Below are positions 53,256-63,979 of a stretch of 64,000 nt of DNA, piece by piece. The notes under the pieces were generated by a model. It saw only the letters and a program-made list of their open reading frames with translations. It was not told the DNA's origin and did not search any database. Source of the stretch: Limnobacter sp. (lineage in GTDB: Bacteria > Pseudomonadota > Gammaproteobacteria > Burkholderiales > Burkholderiaceae_B); assembly GCA_029866125.1 (NCBI GenBank), contig JARWZZ010000007.1, positions 277,519 through 341,518 of the forward strand, read 5' to 3'. A program made the translations under genes and the position numbers. How positions within the stretch are numbered: the first letter of the stretch is position 1; every line of letters begins with the position of its first letter.

Positions 53256-55019
53256 TCACCGGCTGCTGGTTGAGTGTTCGTGAAGTAGGCGATTGAAATG
53301 CCCTTGAATGCGCAATATCAACCCGCTGGCTGAGCAAATGGCGGGGGCATATTTTTCGCTAGGCAGTGGCTCACAGGCTAGGCCATGCAGCCACACGCCC
53401 AGCTGGGCAGCATTGAGGCCAGTGGAGTCAACCTGCTGAGCCAGCAAGGCCCCGATTGCCCCTGCAAGCACATCGCCGCTTCCAGCCGTTGCCAGCATGG
53501 GGCCGCCCGTGCAGTTGATTGTGGTGGCTCGCTCATCTGCAATCACGGTGCCCGCACCTTTCAAAACCACCGTGCATTGAAATCGTTGCGCCAGTGTTTG
53601 CGCAGACTTAACTCGGTTGGCGTTGACTTTGGCGCTGGTGCTGCCCAGTAGGCGCGCAGCTTCAAGCGGGTGGGGGGTCAAAATAAGGGCAGCTGGGGGC
53701 GTGATGGGGTTGCTCATGGCCTGGTCAATTCCGTCCTCGGTACGCAGGTTGTTGCGCAACTTGATTAACTTTTCCTGCAAGTCGGGGTGGGCGGCCAGCA
53801 AGTTGAGTGCATCTGCATCCCACACCATGGGTTTGTGGAATTGATCATCCAGAATTCTGTGCAAGGTGTGTACTGAGTCAAAGCTTTCACCCATGCCGGG
53901 GCCTACCACCAAGCAATCTGAAAAGTTGAAATTGTCATCCAGACTTTTGTTCATCAGCTCAGGGAATAAGGGGTCCAAGTAGGGTTGAAAGCCCTGCACT
54001 TGAACGTCGGGCATGCGTTGATCCAATTCGCTGATGAGGCTGAGCGCAACACGCCCTGCGCCCAGTTGAATGGCAGTGCGGGCTGCCAGTAAAGCAGCTC
54101 CAACCATGCCGGGTGCGCCCCCAATCACAGCCAAACTTCCAAAGCTGCCTTTGTGGTGATTGTGTTTGCGGCGGGGAAGGTGGGTTTTAAAAGTTTCGTC
54201 GCTGAATACATGGGCTGGAACATGGGCCATGGGCGTGGTGTTAACTATGCCATTGCAACCCAAGCTGTCCACACGCACCTCACCAGCCAAGTCTTTGCCT
54301 TGATTGCACAACAAACCCGTTTTTAAAGCGATGTAGGTGTAAGTGCTGTCCGCTTGTATGGCGGCTCCCGGGGCGAGCCCTGTGCTGCAATCCAGCCCGC
54401 TCGGGCAGTCCAAGGCCAGCACTCGAATGTCGGCGATGTTTGAGCGTGCCTGATTGACCTGCTGGATTAGTTTTTCAAAAACTGGAGCGGGTGGGCTGTT
54501 GCATCCAATCCCCAAAAGCCCATCCACAATCCAAGTGTTGGGCTGAATCAGCGACTGAATGTCATCCAGCATGGCTGCTTTGGGGCTGTCAGTGCAAGGC
54601 TCTGTCGATCCGTTTGAAATGTGCCTCGCAATCAGGCCAGTTGAGCGACACCATGCCTCAGCCTTTTGACGGTCTTGGGATGCGGGTTTGTCGCTTTTAA
54701 CCTGAACCCAATCGACCCGAAAGCCCGCCAAATGCAATTTACCTGCCACAAGGCAGGCGTCGCCGCCGTTGTTGCCCGGCCCTGCAAGCACCAAAAATCG
54801 GGGTTTTCCTTCAGGTCGATGAGTCAACTCCTGAACAACATGCTGGGCTGTTCTAAAGCCAGCAGCCTGCATCATCAAGTATGAATCCACTTTTGCAAAT
54901 GCGGCTTCTTCCAATTGGCGAATTTGCTCAACATTGCAAACAGGCAAGTCATGTTCCCTCACGGATTTCCAATTGGCCGTGTTTAGGTTTTCTAGATTCA
55001 ATTCAATGGCTTGGCTCAT
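53256..55019 (-). CDS. nnrDE: Bifunctional NAD(P)HX epimerase / ADP-dependent NAD(P)HX dehydratase
   Basis: Repairs damaged hydrated NADH and NADPH. The N-terminal YjeF epimerase half (residues 1 to about 255) has LMMQAAGFRTAQHV, VLAGPGNNGGDACLVAGKLHLAGF, WIVDGLLGIG and LALDCPSGLDCSTG. The C-terminal dehydratase half (about 290 onward) has KGSFGSLAVIGGAPGMVGAALLAARTAIQLGAG, VWDADALNLLA, TPHPLEAARLLG and the ADP-binding TAGSGDVLAGAIGALLAQ. Length 587 is slightly longer than E. coli Nnr (about 515); the extra residues are around the domain junction and near 425-445. Divergent from purL. Confidence 0.95.
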   Translation of the reverse strand: MSQAIELNLENLNTANWKSVREHDLPVCNVEQIRQLEEAAFAKVDSYLMMQAAGFRTAQHVVQELTHRPEGKPRFLVLAGPGNNGGDACLVAGKLHLAGFRVDWVQVKSDKPASQDRQKAEAWCRSTGLIARHISNGSTEPCTDSPKAAMLDDIQSLIQPNTWIVDGLLGIGCNSPPAPVFEKLIQQVNQARSNIADIRVLALDCPSGLDCSTGLAPGAAIQADSTYTYIALKTGLLCNQGKDLAGEVRVDSLGCNGIVNTTPMAHVPAHVFSDETFKTHLPRRKHNHHKGSFGSLAVIGGAPGMVGAALLAARTAIQLGAGRVALSLISELDQRMPDVQVQGFQPYLDPLFPELMNKSLDDNFNFSDCLVVGPGMGESFDSVHTLHRILDDQFHKPMVWDADALNLLAAHPDLQEKLIKLRNNLRTEDGIDQAMSNPITPPAALILTPHPLEAARLLGSTSAKVNANRVKSAQTLAQRFQCTVVLKGAGTVIADERATTINCTGGPMLATAGSGDVLAGAIGALLAQQVDSTGLNAAQLGVWLHGLACEPLPSEKYAPAICSASGLILRIQGHFNRLLHEHSTSSR

Positions 55020-55120
55020 GTTGTCGTCATTTTATGTGGTAAAAGGAGAGGTGGGGCAATTTGTCCTCCGTTTCTAAGGCCGAGGTGCCAGCCGAATGGG
55101 TTGTAAGGGTGCTTCTGGTT

Positions 55121-55126
55121 TATAAT
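55121..55126 (+). promoter_or_regulatory. Likely -10 box of purL
   Basis: A perfect TATAAT lies 35 bp before the purL ATG in the nnrDE-purL gap. TTGTAA at 55101-55106 is only 14 bp upstream, too close for a standard -35, so the -35 is uncertain. Confidence 0.35.
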
Positions 55127-55160
55127 CCAAGATTACCTCAATCACCACGTCCCACGCTTT

Positions 55161-58100
55161 ATGTCCCTCGCGCTTTCCTCGGCTGATCAGTTTGTTGTAT
55201 CCACATTTTACGGCGCCAGTGCGTTGTCCCAGTTCCGTGCAGAAGGCTTGTTAAAGCGCCTGCAAGCTGTGGATGCCCATGTGATTGCGGTTTCCGCCCG
55301 TTTTGTGCATTTTGTGGCCAGTCATTCTGCACCCAGCCCACAAGCTCAAACTGTTTTGGAAGGCTTGTTGGATTATGGCAGCCCCGCAGTGGCTTTGGAC
55401 CGTGTGGATGTGTCTGCGGTGGTGGTGCCCCGTTTGGGCACAGTCAGCCCATGGGCCAGTAAGGCCACTGACATTGCCCACAACGCCGGTTTGGCAGATG
55501 TGGCACGCATGGAACGCGGCGTTGAATATCAAATTCAATTTAAAAAAGGATTGTTGGGCGGTGCCAAGGTGGCTGAGGGCGCGCAGCTGCAGGCCTTGAA
55601 GGCATGCCTGTTTGATCGAATGACCGAAACTGTGCTGCCGGAAGGCTTTGAAGTGCGTCAATTGTTTGTGTCGCTCCAGGGCAAAAAACTACAAATGATT
55701 GACTTGGGTAGCACTTCGGCTGACCCAAGCACCGCAGGCCGTGCAGCCTTGATGAAAGCCAACAGCGAACTGGGCTTAGCGTTGAGCGACGATGAAGTGG
55801 ATTACCTGCTGGACGCTTACACAACCATGGGCCGTAACCCAACGGATGTAGAGCTGATGATGTTTGCGCAGGCCAACTCTGAGCACTGCCGCCACAAAAT
55901 TTTCAATGCCACCTGGGTGCTGGATGGTCAGGCCAAGTCTGAGACCCTGTTTGGCATGATTCGCAACACCCACAAAACCACGCCACAAGGCACGGTGGTG
56001 GCTTATTCCGACAATGCAGCAGTGCTGGAAGGCAATGAAGCGGACCGCTTTTTCTCGGACGAAAATGGCGTTTACCGCGCTGTGCGCGAAACCACTCATT
56101 ACTTGGCCAAGGTGGAAACACACAATCACCCCACTGCCATTTCCCCTTATGCGGGTGCGGCCACTGGGTCGGGCGGCGAGATACGCGACGAAGGTGCAAC
56201 TGGCCGTGGTGCAAAGCCCAAAGCCGGTTTGTGTGGTTTTACCACCTCCCATTTGCGCTTTGAGGACAGCCCTCAGCCTTGGGAGAACGGCCAAGACGCG
56301 TTGGTTCCGGTGGAGCAACGCGGCGCATCTGAAGCAATTGGCGCACCCAGCCGAATTGCAACACCGCAACAAATCATGATTGATGGCCCCATCGGTGCTG
56401 CCAGTTTTAACAATGAATTTGGTCGTCCCAATTTGGGTGGTTATTTCCGCACCTATGAACAAACCGTGGGCGACAAGGTATACGGCTACCACAAGCCCAT
56501 CATGATTGCAGGCGGTATTGGTACCATCCGCGATGCTCATACACACAAGTTGGATTTGCCTGAGGGTTCACTCCTGATCCAACTCGGTGGCCCTGGCATG
56601 CGCATCGGAATGGGTGGTGGTGCCGCCTCTTCAATGAACTCGGGTACCAATACTGAAGCGCTGGATTTTGATTCTGTACAGCGCAGCAACCCCGAAATGC
56701 AGCGCCGCGCCCAAGAGGTGTTGGATCGTTGCTGGTCCATGGGCGAGAAAAACCCTATTTTGTCGATCCATGATGTGGGTGCAGGCGGTATTTCGAATGC
56801 TTTCCCTGAACTGGCAGACACAGCTGGCCGTGGGGCCACATTCGATTTGCGTAAGGTTAACTTGGATGAATCAGGCCTAAGCCCTGCAGAAATTTGGTGC
56901 AATGAATCCCAAGAGCGTTATGTGATGGGCATTGCGCCCGAGTCTTTGGAGTTGTTTACCCAGTTGTGCGAGCGCGAGCGTTGCCCATTCTGCGTGGTGG
57001 GCGTGGTTCAAGACGAGCGCCAACTGCGAGTGTTGGATGCTGAAAGCGAACGTGCCCCGGTGGACATGCCCATGGATGTGCTGCTGGGTAAGCCGCCGCG
57101 CATGGAACGCAAAGACAAGCATGTGGAGCCTGTGAAGGCTGCGCTGGATTTGACCCAGACTGAATTGAAAGACGCCATCGAGATGGTGCTGAAGTTTCCG
57201 GCTGTGGCCAGCAAGCGCTTCTTGATCAACATTGGTGACCGCACCGTGGGCGGTATGACTGCGCGCGACCAAATGGTTGGCCCTTATCAAGTGCCGGTTG
57301 CTGATGTGGCCGTCACTTTGAATGATTACACCGGCTACACCGGTCAAGCAATGGCCATGGGCGAACGCACACCCATGGCGGTATTGAACGCGCCTGCCTC
57401 TGGCCGTATGGCCGTTGCCGAAGCCCTGACCAACTTGCTTGCAGCGCCCGTTGATAAGCTGGAAGATGTCAAGCTGTCGGCCAACTGGATGGCCGCTTGC
57501 GGTATTGAAGGGCAAGATGCTGCGCTGTTTGACACCGTGGAAGCGGTTGGCATGGACATATGTCCCAAGCTGGGCTTGGGTATTCCAGTCGGCAAAGATT
57601 CCTTGTCCATGCGCACACGCTGGGAAGATCAAACGGGTGGCGTGGCCGTGAAGAAAGAAGTGTCCTCCCCGGTGAGCTTGATTGTGACTGCATTCGCCCG
57701 CGTGGGTGATGTGCGTGAAACATTGACACCCGCTTTGGACACGCGTGAGGATTCAGTCCTTATTCTGGTGGATTTGTCCAAGGGCAAAATGCGCATGGGC
57801 ACTAGCGTGCTGGCCCAAGTGATCAACCAGTTGGGCACAGACACTCCTGATGTGGATCACCCCGAGGCAATTAAAGCTTTTGTAGAGGCCATGAAAGGAT
57901 TGCGCGCCAAGAAGTTGGTGCGTGCTTATCATGACCGTTCAGACGGCGGACTGTTGGCAACCCTGTGCGAAATGTCTTTCGCTGGGCGTTGTGGTTTGTC
58001 CATCAATCTGGATTTGTTGACCATCGACCCTTATTCAGCCGATTGGGGTGATTTCAAAATTCGCCCTGAACAAGTGGCAGTGCAGCGCAGTGAAATTACA

Positions 58101-59249
58101 CTGAAAGCCTTGTTCAACGAAGAGCTGGGCGTGGTGTTGCAAGTGCCTGCTGCTCAAAAAACCGAGGCAATGGATGTACTGCGCGCCCATGGTTTGGGTG
58201 CCATCAGTAACATCATTGGCAAGCCAAATGACCGCGACGTGATTGAGATGTACCGCGACGCCAAATGTGTGTATTCCGAAGGCCGTGCACGTTTGCAAAG
58301 CCTGTGGGATGAGGTCAGCCACCACATCACCAAGCGGCGTGACAACCCAGCCTGTGCAGAAGCAGAACACATTGTTGCTGCTGAATTGCCTCAGGGTTTG
58401 GTGTGGCAGCCCACGTTTGATGCGCAAGAGAATGTGGCTGCAGGCGTTATTGCTGCGGCCATTGGCAAAGGTGCTAAGCCGCGAGTTGCCATTCTGCGCG
58501 AGCAGGGTGTGAATGGTCATCTGGAAATGGCAGGTGCGTTTACCGCTGCGGGTTTTGAGGCCGTGGATGTGCACATGAGCGACTTGTTGTCTGGCCGTAA
58601 AAGCCTGACAGGTTTCCAAGGCCTGGCTGCTTGCGGTGGTTTTAGTTACGGCGACGTGCTGGGCGCTGGTGAGGGTTGGGCCAAAACCATCCGTTACAAC
58701 AGCGTGCTGGCCGACCAGTTTGCTGCATTCTTTGCCCGTCAAGATGTGTTTGGTTTGGGTGTGTGCAATGGCTGCCAAATGATGGCGACCTTGTCTGACC
58801 TGATTCCCGGTGCAGACCACTGGCCGCGTTTGATGCGCAATGAAAGTGAGCAGTACGAGGCGCGTTTGGTTCAGGCTCGTGTGGTGAGCTCACCTTCCAT
58901 TTTGCTGCAAGGTATGGAAGGCTCTTTGATTCCGGTGGTGGTGGCGCATGGCGAAGGCCGAGCAGACTTCTCGCGTCAAGGCAGTATGGAAGGTTTGAAG
59001 CGCGACGGCTTGGTGGCCATGCAGTATGTGAATGCGCAGGGCGAGGTGACCCAACAGTACCCGTTTAATCCGAATGGTTCACCGGACGGATTGGCTGGCT
59101 TTACCACGCCCGATGGCCGTTTTACCATCATGATGCCGCATCCCGAGCGTGTGTTCCGCAGTGTGCAGATGAGCTGGCACCCCGACAACGCAGGTGAGTT
59201 TTCACCGTGGATGCGATTGTTCTTCAACGCGCGCAAAGCCTTGGGTTGA
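55161..59249 (+). CDS. purL: Phosphoribosylformylglycinamidine synthase PurL (large single-chain form)
   Basis: Fourth step of purine synthesis: glutamine- and ATP-dependent conversion of FGAR to FGAM. The 1362-residue single-chain form combines a PurS-like N-terminal domain, two tandem FGAM-synthase modules (motifs [48 protein letters not shown]) and a C-terminal glutaminase. The glutaminase shows [18 protein letters not shown], the nucleophile C1202 in VCNGCQM and the His-Glu in MPHPERVFR. It is transcribed away from nnrDE. The stop lies 7 bp before the UDG start. Confidence 0.97.
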   Translation: MSLALSSADQFVVSTFYGASALSQFRAEGLLKRLQAVDAHVIAVSARFVHFVASHSAPSPQAQTVLEGLLDYGSPAVALDRVDVSAVVVPRLGTVSPWASKATDIAHNAGLADVARMERGVEYQIQFKKGLLGGAKVAEGAQLQALKACLFDRMTETVLPEGFEVRQLFVSLQGKKLQMIDLGSTSADPSTAGRAALMKANSELGLALSDDEVDYLLDAYTTMGRNPTDVELMMFAQANSEHCRHKIFNATWVLDGQAKSETLFGMIRNTHKTTPQGTVVAYSDNAAVLEGNEADRFFSDENGVYRAVRETTHYLAKVETHNHPTAISPYAGAATGSGGEIRDEGATGRGAKPKAGLCGFTTSHLRFEDSPQPWENGQDALVPVEQRGASEAIGAPSRIATPQQIMIDGPIGAASFNNEFGRPNLGGYFRTYEQTVGDKVYGYHKPIMIAGGIGTIRDAHTHKLDLPEGSLLIQLGGPGMRIGMGGGAASSMNSGTNTEALDFDSVQRSNPEMQRRAQEVLDRCWSMGEKNPILSIHDVGAGGISNAFPELADTAGRGATFDLRKVNLDESGLSPAEIWCNESQERYVMGIAPESLELFTQLCERERCPFCVVGVVQDERQLRVLDAESERAPVDMPMDVLLGKPPRMERKDKHVEPVKAALDLTQTELKDAIEMVLKFPAVASKRFLINIGDRTVGGMTARDQMVGPYQVPVADVAVTLNDYTGYTGQAMAMGERTPMAVLNAPASGRMAVAEALTNLLAAPVDKLEDVKLSANWMAACGIEGQDAALFDTVEAVGMDICPKLGLGIPVGKDSLSMRTRWEDQTGGVAVKKEVSSPVSLIVTAFARVGDVRETLTPALDTREDSVLILVDLSKGKMRMGTSVLAQVINQLGTDTPDVDHPEAIKAFVEAMKGLRAKKLVRAYHDRSDGGLLATLCEMSFAGRCGLSINLDLLTIDPYSADWGDFKIRPEQVAVQRSEITLKALFNEELGVVLQVPAAQKTEAMDVLRAHGLGAISNIIGKPNDRDVIEMYRDAKCVYSEGRARLQSLWDEVSHHITKRRDNPACAEAEHIVAAELPQGLVWQPTFDAQENVAAGVIAAAIGKGAKPRVAILREQGVNGHLEMAGAFTAAGFEAVDVHMSDLLSGRKSLTGFQGLAACGGFSYGDVLGAGEGWAKTIRYNSVLADQFAAFFARQDVFGLGVCNGCQMMATLSDLIPGADHWPRLMRNESEQYEARLVQARVVSSPSILLQGMEGSLIPVVVAHGEGRADFSRQGSMEGLKRDGLVAMQYVNAQGEVTQQYPFNPNGSPDGLAGFTTPDGRFTIMMPHPERVFRSVQMSWHPDNAGEFSPWMRLFFNARKALG

Positions 59250-59256
59250 TAAGCGG

Positions 59257-59961
59257 ATGGCCAAGGCGAAGTTAAGTGAAAGTCTGTTGAATTTTGAAGT
59301 GTGGCAAGCAGGCGCAATGGACCAGCAATGGCCTTCAAGCCTGTTTGATGTGGGCTGTACGGCTTGCCCACGTTTGGCAGAGTTTCACGAAAGCAATCGC
59401 AAGTTGCTGCCCGGCCACTTTAATGCACCCGTGCCACCCTTCGGTGATGTGAATGCCGAGCTTTTGATTGTGGGCTTGGCACCCGGATTGAACGGCGCCA
59501 ACCGCACTGGGCGGCCTTTCACTGGCGACTTTTGCGGTGAGCTGCTGTACAGCACTTTGAACAAGTTTGGTTTCGCTAACCGCCCGGTGTCCGTGGCTGT
59601 GGGCGATGGTTTTGCGCTTAGCAATGCGCGTGTTAGCAACGCAGTCAAATGCGTGCCACCCCAAAACAAGCCTTTGCCTTCCGAAATTACAATCTGTAAT
59701 TCTTTTTTAACCAATGAGTTTGCTTTGCATCCCCCCAAAGCGGTGTTGGCACTGGGTTTGGTGGCCCACCAAGCGGTGTTGAAAAGTGCAGGACAGAGGC
59801 AAAGTGCGTTTAAATTTGGGCATGCTGCGCAACATGATTTGGGCAAGTTCCGACTGTTTGACAGTTACCACGTTAGCCGTTACAACACACAAACCGGGCG
59901 TTTAACAACCCCCATGTTTGAACGTGTGTTGAGCGATATTCAAGAATTTTTGAAGGCATGA
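59257..59961 (+). CDS. Family 5 (UdgB-type) uracil-DNA glycosylase, Fe-S
   Basis: A second uracil-DNA glycosylase, of a different family from the one at 32000. Four likely Fe-S ligands occur at C34 and C37 (CTACPRL), C132 ([10 protein letters not shown]) and C147. The catalytic region [23 protein letters not shown] lacks the Glu/Asp at the usual catalytic place of family 4, as in UdgB enzymes. [15 protein letters not shown] is the C-terminal His motif. I choose the ATG at 59257; an in-frame start at 59194 would overlap the purL end. Its stop overlaps the uvrC ATG (ATGA), so the two repair genes are translationally coupled. Confidence 0.9.
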   Translation: MAKAKLSESLLNFEVWQAGAMDQQWPSSLFDVGCTACPRLAEFHESNRKLLPGHFNAPVPPFGDVNAELLIVGLAPGLNGANRTGRPFTGDFCGELLYSTLNKFGFANRPVSVAVGDGFALSNARVSNAVKCVPPQNKPLPSEITICNSFLTNEFALHPPKAVLALGLVAHQAVLKSAGQRQSAFKFGHAAQHDLGKFRLFDSYHVSRYNTQTGRLTTPMFERVLSDIQEFLKA

Positions 59962-61991
59962 GTCCTGAAAACAAGGGCTCAAGCAACGAGCCTGAAAGTG
60001 CTCCTTCCGATGAGCCGAAACACGAAATCAGGGACCTACCCGAGCCATTCGATATTCCTGCGTTTCTCAAGGACCTGACCACGCGCCCCGGCGTGTACCG
60101 AATGATTGATGCCAAAGGCACGGTCATTTACGTGGGCAAGGCCAAGAATCTCAAAAAACGGGTGACCAGTTACTTCCAGAAAACCCATTCCAGCCCACGC
60201 ACCACGCACATGGTGGAGCGGATTGTACGAATCGAGACGACGCCCACTCGCACTGAGTCGGAAGCCTTGTTGCTGGAAAACAATCTGATTAAAAGCTTGG
60301 CACCACGCTACAACATTTTGTTTCGTGATGACAAAAGCTACCCCTACTTGCGACTGACTGCACATGAATTCCCCCGCGTGGCTTATTACCGTGGGGCGGT
60401 GGACAAGCGCAGCCAGTTTTTTGGCCCGTACCCGAATGCGTGGGCGGTGAAGGAAAGTATTCAGATTCTGCAACGTGTGTTTTTGTTGCGGACTTGTGAA
60501 GACACAGTGTTTGCTCACCGTTCACGCCCTTGTTTACAGGCGCAAATTCAGCGTTGTAGTGCACCCTGCGTGAACCACATCAGCCCTGAGGATTATGCGA
60601 AAGACGTGGATGCAGCCAGCCGCTTTTTGCGCGGTGACCACAAGTCGGTACTCAGCGATTTGGAAGCCAAAATGCTTGAAGCTGCTGAGCTGTTGGAGTT
60701 TGAGCGGGCTGCCATGTACCGCAACCAAATCAGTGCCCTAAGCCGCGTGTTGCAAAAGCAGTCGGTGGACACCACAGGTGGCGATGACGATGCAGACATT
60801 GTGGCAATTTTGGTCAAAGACGGTGTGGTGTGTGTGAATGTGGCCATGGTGCGTGGCGGCCGACATTTGGGTGACAGGCAGTTTTTCCCCAGCGTGGCAG
60901 ATGCCACTGAAGAGTCAGGCCCCGAGGTGTTGGAGGCTTATTTGTCGCAAGCCTACATTGACATACCCATCCCACCGATGCTGATCGTGAATCAGGACTT
61001 GGATGCGCCCGAAATGCTGATGGCTTTGACTGAGCAAGCCGGTCGCCGCATTAACCTGATTCGCCAACCCCAAGGTGACCGCCGCAAGTGGCTGGCTATG
61101 GCGGTAGACAATTGCAGTATTGCGCTGGAGCGGCGGATTGCAGAGAAAGGATCGGCCAAATTCCGCACCCGGTCTTTGGTGGACACCTTGGGCTTGGAGC
61201 CTCGGCTTGAGGCATGGGCCGAAGCCAAGGCTTTGGAGGGCGCAGTGGGTGGTACGCAGGAAGCCAAGGAGGCCACCAAAGCCCAAGTGGAAGAGGGGGT
61301 TGCTGAAAACACGGATGACCCCATCGACCTGCTGGCTGCCTTGCGCATTGAATGTTTCGACATCAGTCACACCGCGGGTGAGGCCACACAAGCCTCTTGC
61401 GTGGTGTACCACTCGCATGACATGCAAAACAAGGAATACCGCCGTTACAACATTGAAGGCATTACGCCCGGTGATGATTATGCGGCCATGCGCCAAGTGC
61501 TGATGCGCCGTTACGAACCAGCAAGTAAACAGAAAGATTTGCCTGCCATGCCCCATGTGGTGCTGATTGACGGGGGCAAAGGGCAAGTTGAAATTGCCCG
61601 CCAAGTGTTTGTTGAGTTGGGTTTGGACATTGGGCTTTTGGTGGGCGTCAAGAAGGGTGAAAACCGCAGGGTGGGTTTGGAGACCCTGGTGTTCTGCGAT
61701 GGCAAACCCGAGGTTGAATTGGGCTTGACCCACCCAGCCCTGATGCTGATTGCCCAAATTCGAGACGAAGCGCACCGTTTTGCAATCACTGGCATGCGGG
61801 CCAAGCGGGCCAAGGCCCGTCAAGCCTCTGCCATTGACGAAATTGAAGGCATTGGTGCCAAGCGCAAACAAAAGTTGTTAGCTAGGTTTGGTGGTTTGCG
61901 CGGTGTGAAGGCCGCCAGCGTGGAGGATTTGATGACTGTTGAAGGCATTTCGGCCACCTTGGCAGAGGAAATTTACCGGCGTTTGCATTGA
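59958..61991 (+). CDS. uvrC: Excinuclease ABC subunit C
   Basis: Makes both incisions in nucleotide excision repair. The GIY-YIG domain ([33 protein letters not shown], about residues 36-70), UVR domain (about 220-255, [27 protein letters not shown]), RNase H-like domain ([35 protein letters not shown]) and helix-hairpin-helix end ([18 protein letters not shown]) are all present. Length 677 exceeds E. coli UvrC (610), owing to an N-terminal extension and an inserted Glu/Ala-rich stretch (about 425-455) just before IECFDISH. It overlaps the UDG gene by 4 bp. Confidence 0.97.
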   Translation: MSPENKGSSNEPESAPSDEPKHEIRDLPEPFDIPAFLKDLTTRPGVYRMIDAKGTVIYVGKAKNLKKRVTSYFQKTHSSPRTTHMVERIVRIETTPTRTESEALLLENNLIKSLAPRYNILFRDDKSYPYLRLTAHEFPRVAYYRGAVDKRSQFFGPYPNAWAVKESIQILQRVFLLRTCEDTVFAHRSRPCLQAQIQRCSAPCVNHISPEDYAKDVDAASRFLRGDHKSVLSDLEAKMLEAAELLEFERAAMYRNQISALSRVLQKQSVDTTGGDDDADIVAILVKDGVVCVNVAMVRGGRHLGDRQFFPSVADATEESGPEVLEAYLSQAYIDIPIPPMLIVNQDLDAPEMLMALTEQAGRRINLIRQPQGDRRKWLAMAVDNCSIALERRIAEKGSAKFRTRSLVDTLGLEPRLEAWAEAKALEGAVGGTQEAKEATKAQVEEGVAENTDDPIDLLAALRIECFDISHTAGEATQASCVVYHSHDMQNKEYRRYNIEGITPGDDYAAMRQVLMRRYEPASKQKDLPAMPHVVLIDGGKGQVEIARQVFVELGLDIGLLVGVKKGENRRVGLETLVFCDGKPEVELGLTHPALMLIAQIRDEAHRFAITGMRAKRAKARQASAIDEIEGIGAKRKQKLLARFGGLRGVKAASVEDLMTVEGISATLAEEIYRRLH

Positions 61992-62032
61992 AATCAGACC
62001 TGCGCTGCTATAGTTGAGACGAATCGAACTTT

Positions 62033-62038
62033 TATAAT
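62033..62038 (+). promoter_or_regulatory. Possible -10 box before pgsA
   Basis: TATAAT lies 18 bp before the pgsA ATG. TTGAGA at 62014-62019 is only 13 bp upstream, so a full promoter is not assured. pgsA could equally be read from the uvrC transcript. Confidence 0.3.
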
Positions 62039-62055
62039 AAGAGAGGCGTGCAAAT

Positions 62056-62628
62056 ATGCCCATGAACATACCAATGGTGCTTACCTGGGTCAGGATTATG
62101 ATGATCCCCCTTGTCGTTGGCATTTTTTACCTGCCTGAGTCCGTAATGACCCAGCCCACCCAGAACTGGATTGGTGCGTGGGTGTTCATTATTGCAGCAG
62201 TGACTGATGCATTGGACGGCTATTTGGCCCGTAGATGGAATCAGACTTCCAACTTCGGTGCGTTTCTGGACCCAGTTGCTGACAAGCTGATGGTGTGCGC
62301 TGCGCTCATTATTTTGGTCGAAATGGGCCGGGTGGGGCCGTTTATTGCGTTGATTATTATTGGCCGAGAAATCACCATTTCAGCGCTTCGTGAGTGGATG
62401 GCTCAAATTGGCGCGCGCAACAGCGTGGCGGTCAATTCATTGGGTAAATTCAAAACCATTGCACAAATGACAGCAATCCCCATGCTGCTGCTCAATGAAA
62501 CCTGGCACGGCATTGATTTTGCTTTGTTGGGTACATTGTTGGTTTATGTGGCAGCTGTGCTGACAGTGTGGTCGATGTGTTACTACCTGAACAAGGCTTG
62601 GCCGTCCCTGAAAGGGCTAGATGATTAA
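62056..62628 (+). CDS. pgsA: CDP-diacylglycerol-glycerol-3-phosphate 3-phosphatidyltransferase PgsA
   Basis: Membrane enzyme of phosphatidylglycerol synthesis. The CDP-alcohol phosphotransferase signature is visible as DALDGYLARRWNQTSNFGAFLDPVADK (about residues 53-79), with all its Asp, Gly and Arg positions. Around it are about five hydrophobic helices, the first containing VLTWVRIMMIPLVVGIFYL. Length 190 is normal. It follows uvrC (uvrC-pgsA is a conserved pair) and overlaps the DUF3422 gene by 8 bp. Confidence 0.95.
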   Translation: MPMNIPMVLTWVRIMMIPLVVGIFYLPESVMTQPTQNWIGAWVFIIAAVTDALDGYLARRWNQTSNFGAFLDPVADKLMVCAALIILVEMGRVGPFIALIIIGREITISALREWMAQIGARNSVAVNSLGKFKTIAQMTAIPMLLLNETWHGIDFALLGTLLVYVAAVLTVWSMCYYLNKAWPSLKGLDD

Positions 62629-63979
62629 GAATAAAAGCAATTCACTGCCGAAGGCTTATGCCCTGAGGCAGGCGCTGAACGACGAAGTCCATTCCCGCCC
62701 CACCGAAGCCCTTTGGGCACAAGAAAGAGTGTTTCACATCGCCATGCTGGTGGAGCGTGATGTGACTCCGCAGGTGGTTGAGGCGTTGCGTGGCTTAATC
62801 GATTATTCCGGTGCCAAACCCCATTCCGATCAAGAGTTGAGCGCCCCGCAGGTCAGCTTGAGCTTGTCCATGGGCGAGTATGCCCTGCGTTTGCGGTATG
62901 AAAAGCACAACGAATTCATCACCTTTACCTTTTTTGAACGCGCTGACCATGCCATGATTTTTGACATGCCGGTGACGCGCCGCTTGCCGCCCAGCTGGGT
63001 GGCCAATTTGCCCGGTGAAATGCTGGTTGCGATTGAAATGAGCGTTATGAAAGTGGAAAAGCTGAAATTGCCCACCGATGTGTCGGGTTATTTTGATGGC
63101 AACACCTTGATTGGCGGCACGGTTGGCAATGGGGCGGGGCAAATTTATTCGGATTTGCGAATTGCCAGCCGCAACGCCACTCGCATGCTGATTTTGAATC
63201 AGGACATGGGCTCCCGTCAGCTGGGCCGCGTTGTGCAGCGAATGATTGAAATGGAAACTTACCGCATGATGTCGTTGCTGAGTTTTCCGGTGGCCCGTAA
63301 AACCCTGCCCAAACTGGCTCAGTACGAAACTGCCTTGGTGGACTTGGCTTCAAAAATGGCTGCCACCAGCAGCGGCGACAATTTGGCTGAAGTCACTGCC
63401 AAAGACTTGGAACTGGACCGCGAGCTTTTAAGCAAACTGACCGACTTGGCTGCCAATGTGGAAGAGTTAAGTGCCCAGAACCGCATGCGATTTACCGCGG
63501 CCGAGGCTTACACGGATTTGGTGAAAAAACGCATCAGTGAACTGAAAGAAGAGTCCATGAGTGGCATGCAGACTTTCAGTGAATTCATGGAACGCCGGCT
63601 TGGCCCGGCGATGAAGACGTGCACATGGACGGCGCGAAGGCAGGAGGAGCTCGCGACCCGTATTTCACGCGTGACGCAATTGTTGCGAACCCGTGTGGAA
63701 ATTGAGCGGGAATCGCAAAACCAGCGGCTGCTTACTTCAATGGACAAACGTGCAAAAACCCAGTTACGCCTGCAAGAAACGGTGGAAGGCTTGTCGATTG
63801 TTGCTATTTCCTATTACGGATCCAGCTTGGTGGGTTACCTGGCCAAGGGCCTGAAGGTGTTGGGCGCGCCAATCGGCTACGAGCTGGCGGTGGCGGTTTC
63901 CATACCTGTTATTGCTGTTTTAAGCTACGGATCACTGAAGGCCATGAAAAAGCGCATGGGTATTTCTGTTCACGAATAA
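62621..63979 (+). CDS. DUF3422 family membrane protein of unknown function
   Basis: A 452-residue protein. The N-terminal region reads ALNDEVHSRPTEALWAQERVFHIAMLVERD, which is the DUF3422 signature, followed by FITFTFFERADHAM and GDNLAEVTAKDLELDRELLSKLTDLAANVEELSAQNRMRF, a helical region. Two C-terminal hydrophobic helices (about 395-412 and 420-438, IVAISYYGSSLVGYLAKGL...YELAVAVSIPVIAVLSYGSL) likely anchor it in the inner membrane. The long soluble part has heptad-like helices near 225-375. Function unknown. It overlaps pgsA by 8 bp, hinting at a membrane-related role, which is inference only. Confidence 0.8.
   Translation: MIKNKSNSLPKAYALRQALNDEVHSRPTEALWAQERVFHIAMLVERDVTPQVVEALRGLIDYSGAKPHSDQELSAPQVSLSLSMGEYALRLRYEKHNEFITFTFFERADHAMIFDMPVTRRLPPSWVANLPGEMLVAIEMSVMKVEKLKLPTDVSGYFDGNTLIGGTVGNGAGQIYSDLRIASRNATRMLILNQDMGSRQLGRVVQRMIEMETYRMMSLLSFPVARKTLPKLAQYETALVDLASKMAATSSGDNLAEVTAKDLELDRELLSKLTDLAANVEELSAQNRMRFTAAEAYTDLVKKRISELKEESMSGMQTFSEFMERRLGPAMKTCTWTARRQEELATRISRVTQLLRTRVEIERESQNQRLLTSMDKRAKTQLRLQETVEGLSIVAISYYGSSLVGYLAKGLKVLGAPIGYELAVAVSIPVIAVLSYGSLKAMKKRMGISVHE

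Noticed and set aside
58035..58820. 261-codon antisense frame in purL
   Set aside because: Shadow of the purL coding frame with no recognisable domain.
60915..61871. 318-codon antisense frame in uvrC
   Set aside because: It lies wholly inside uvrC, whose protein motifs are unmistakable; it is composition-driven and His/Gln-rich.
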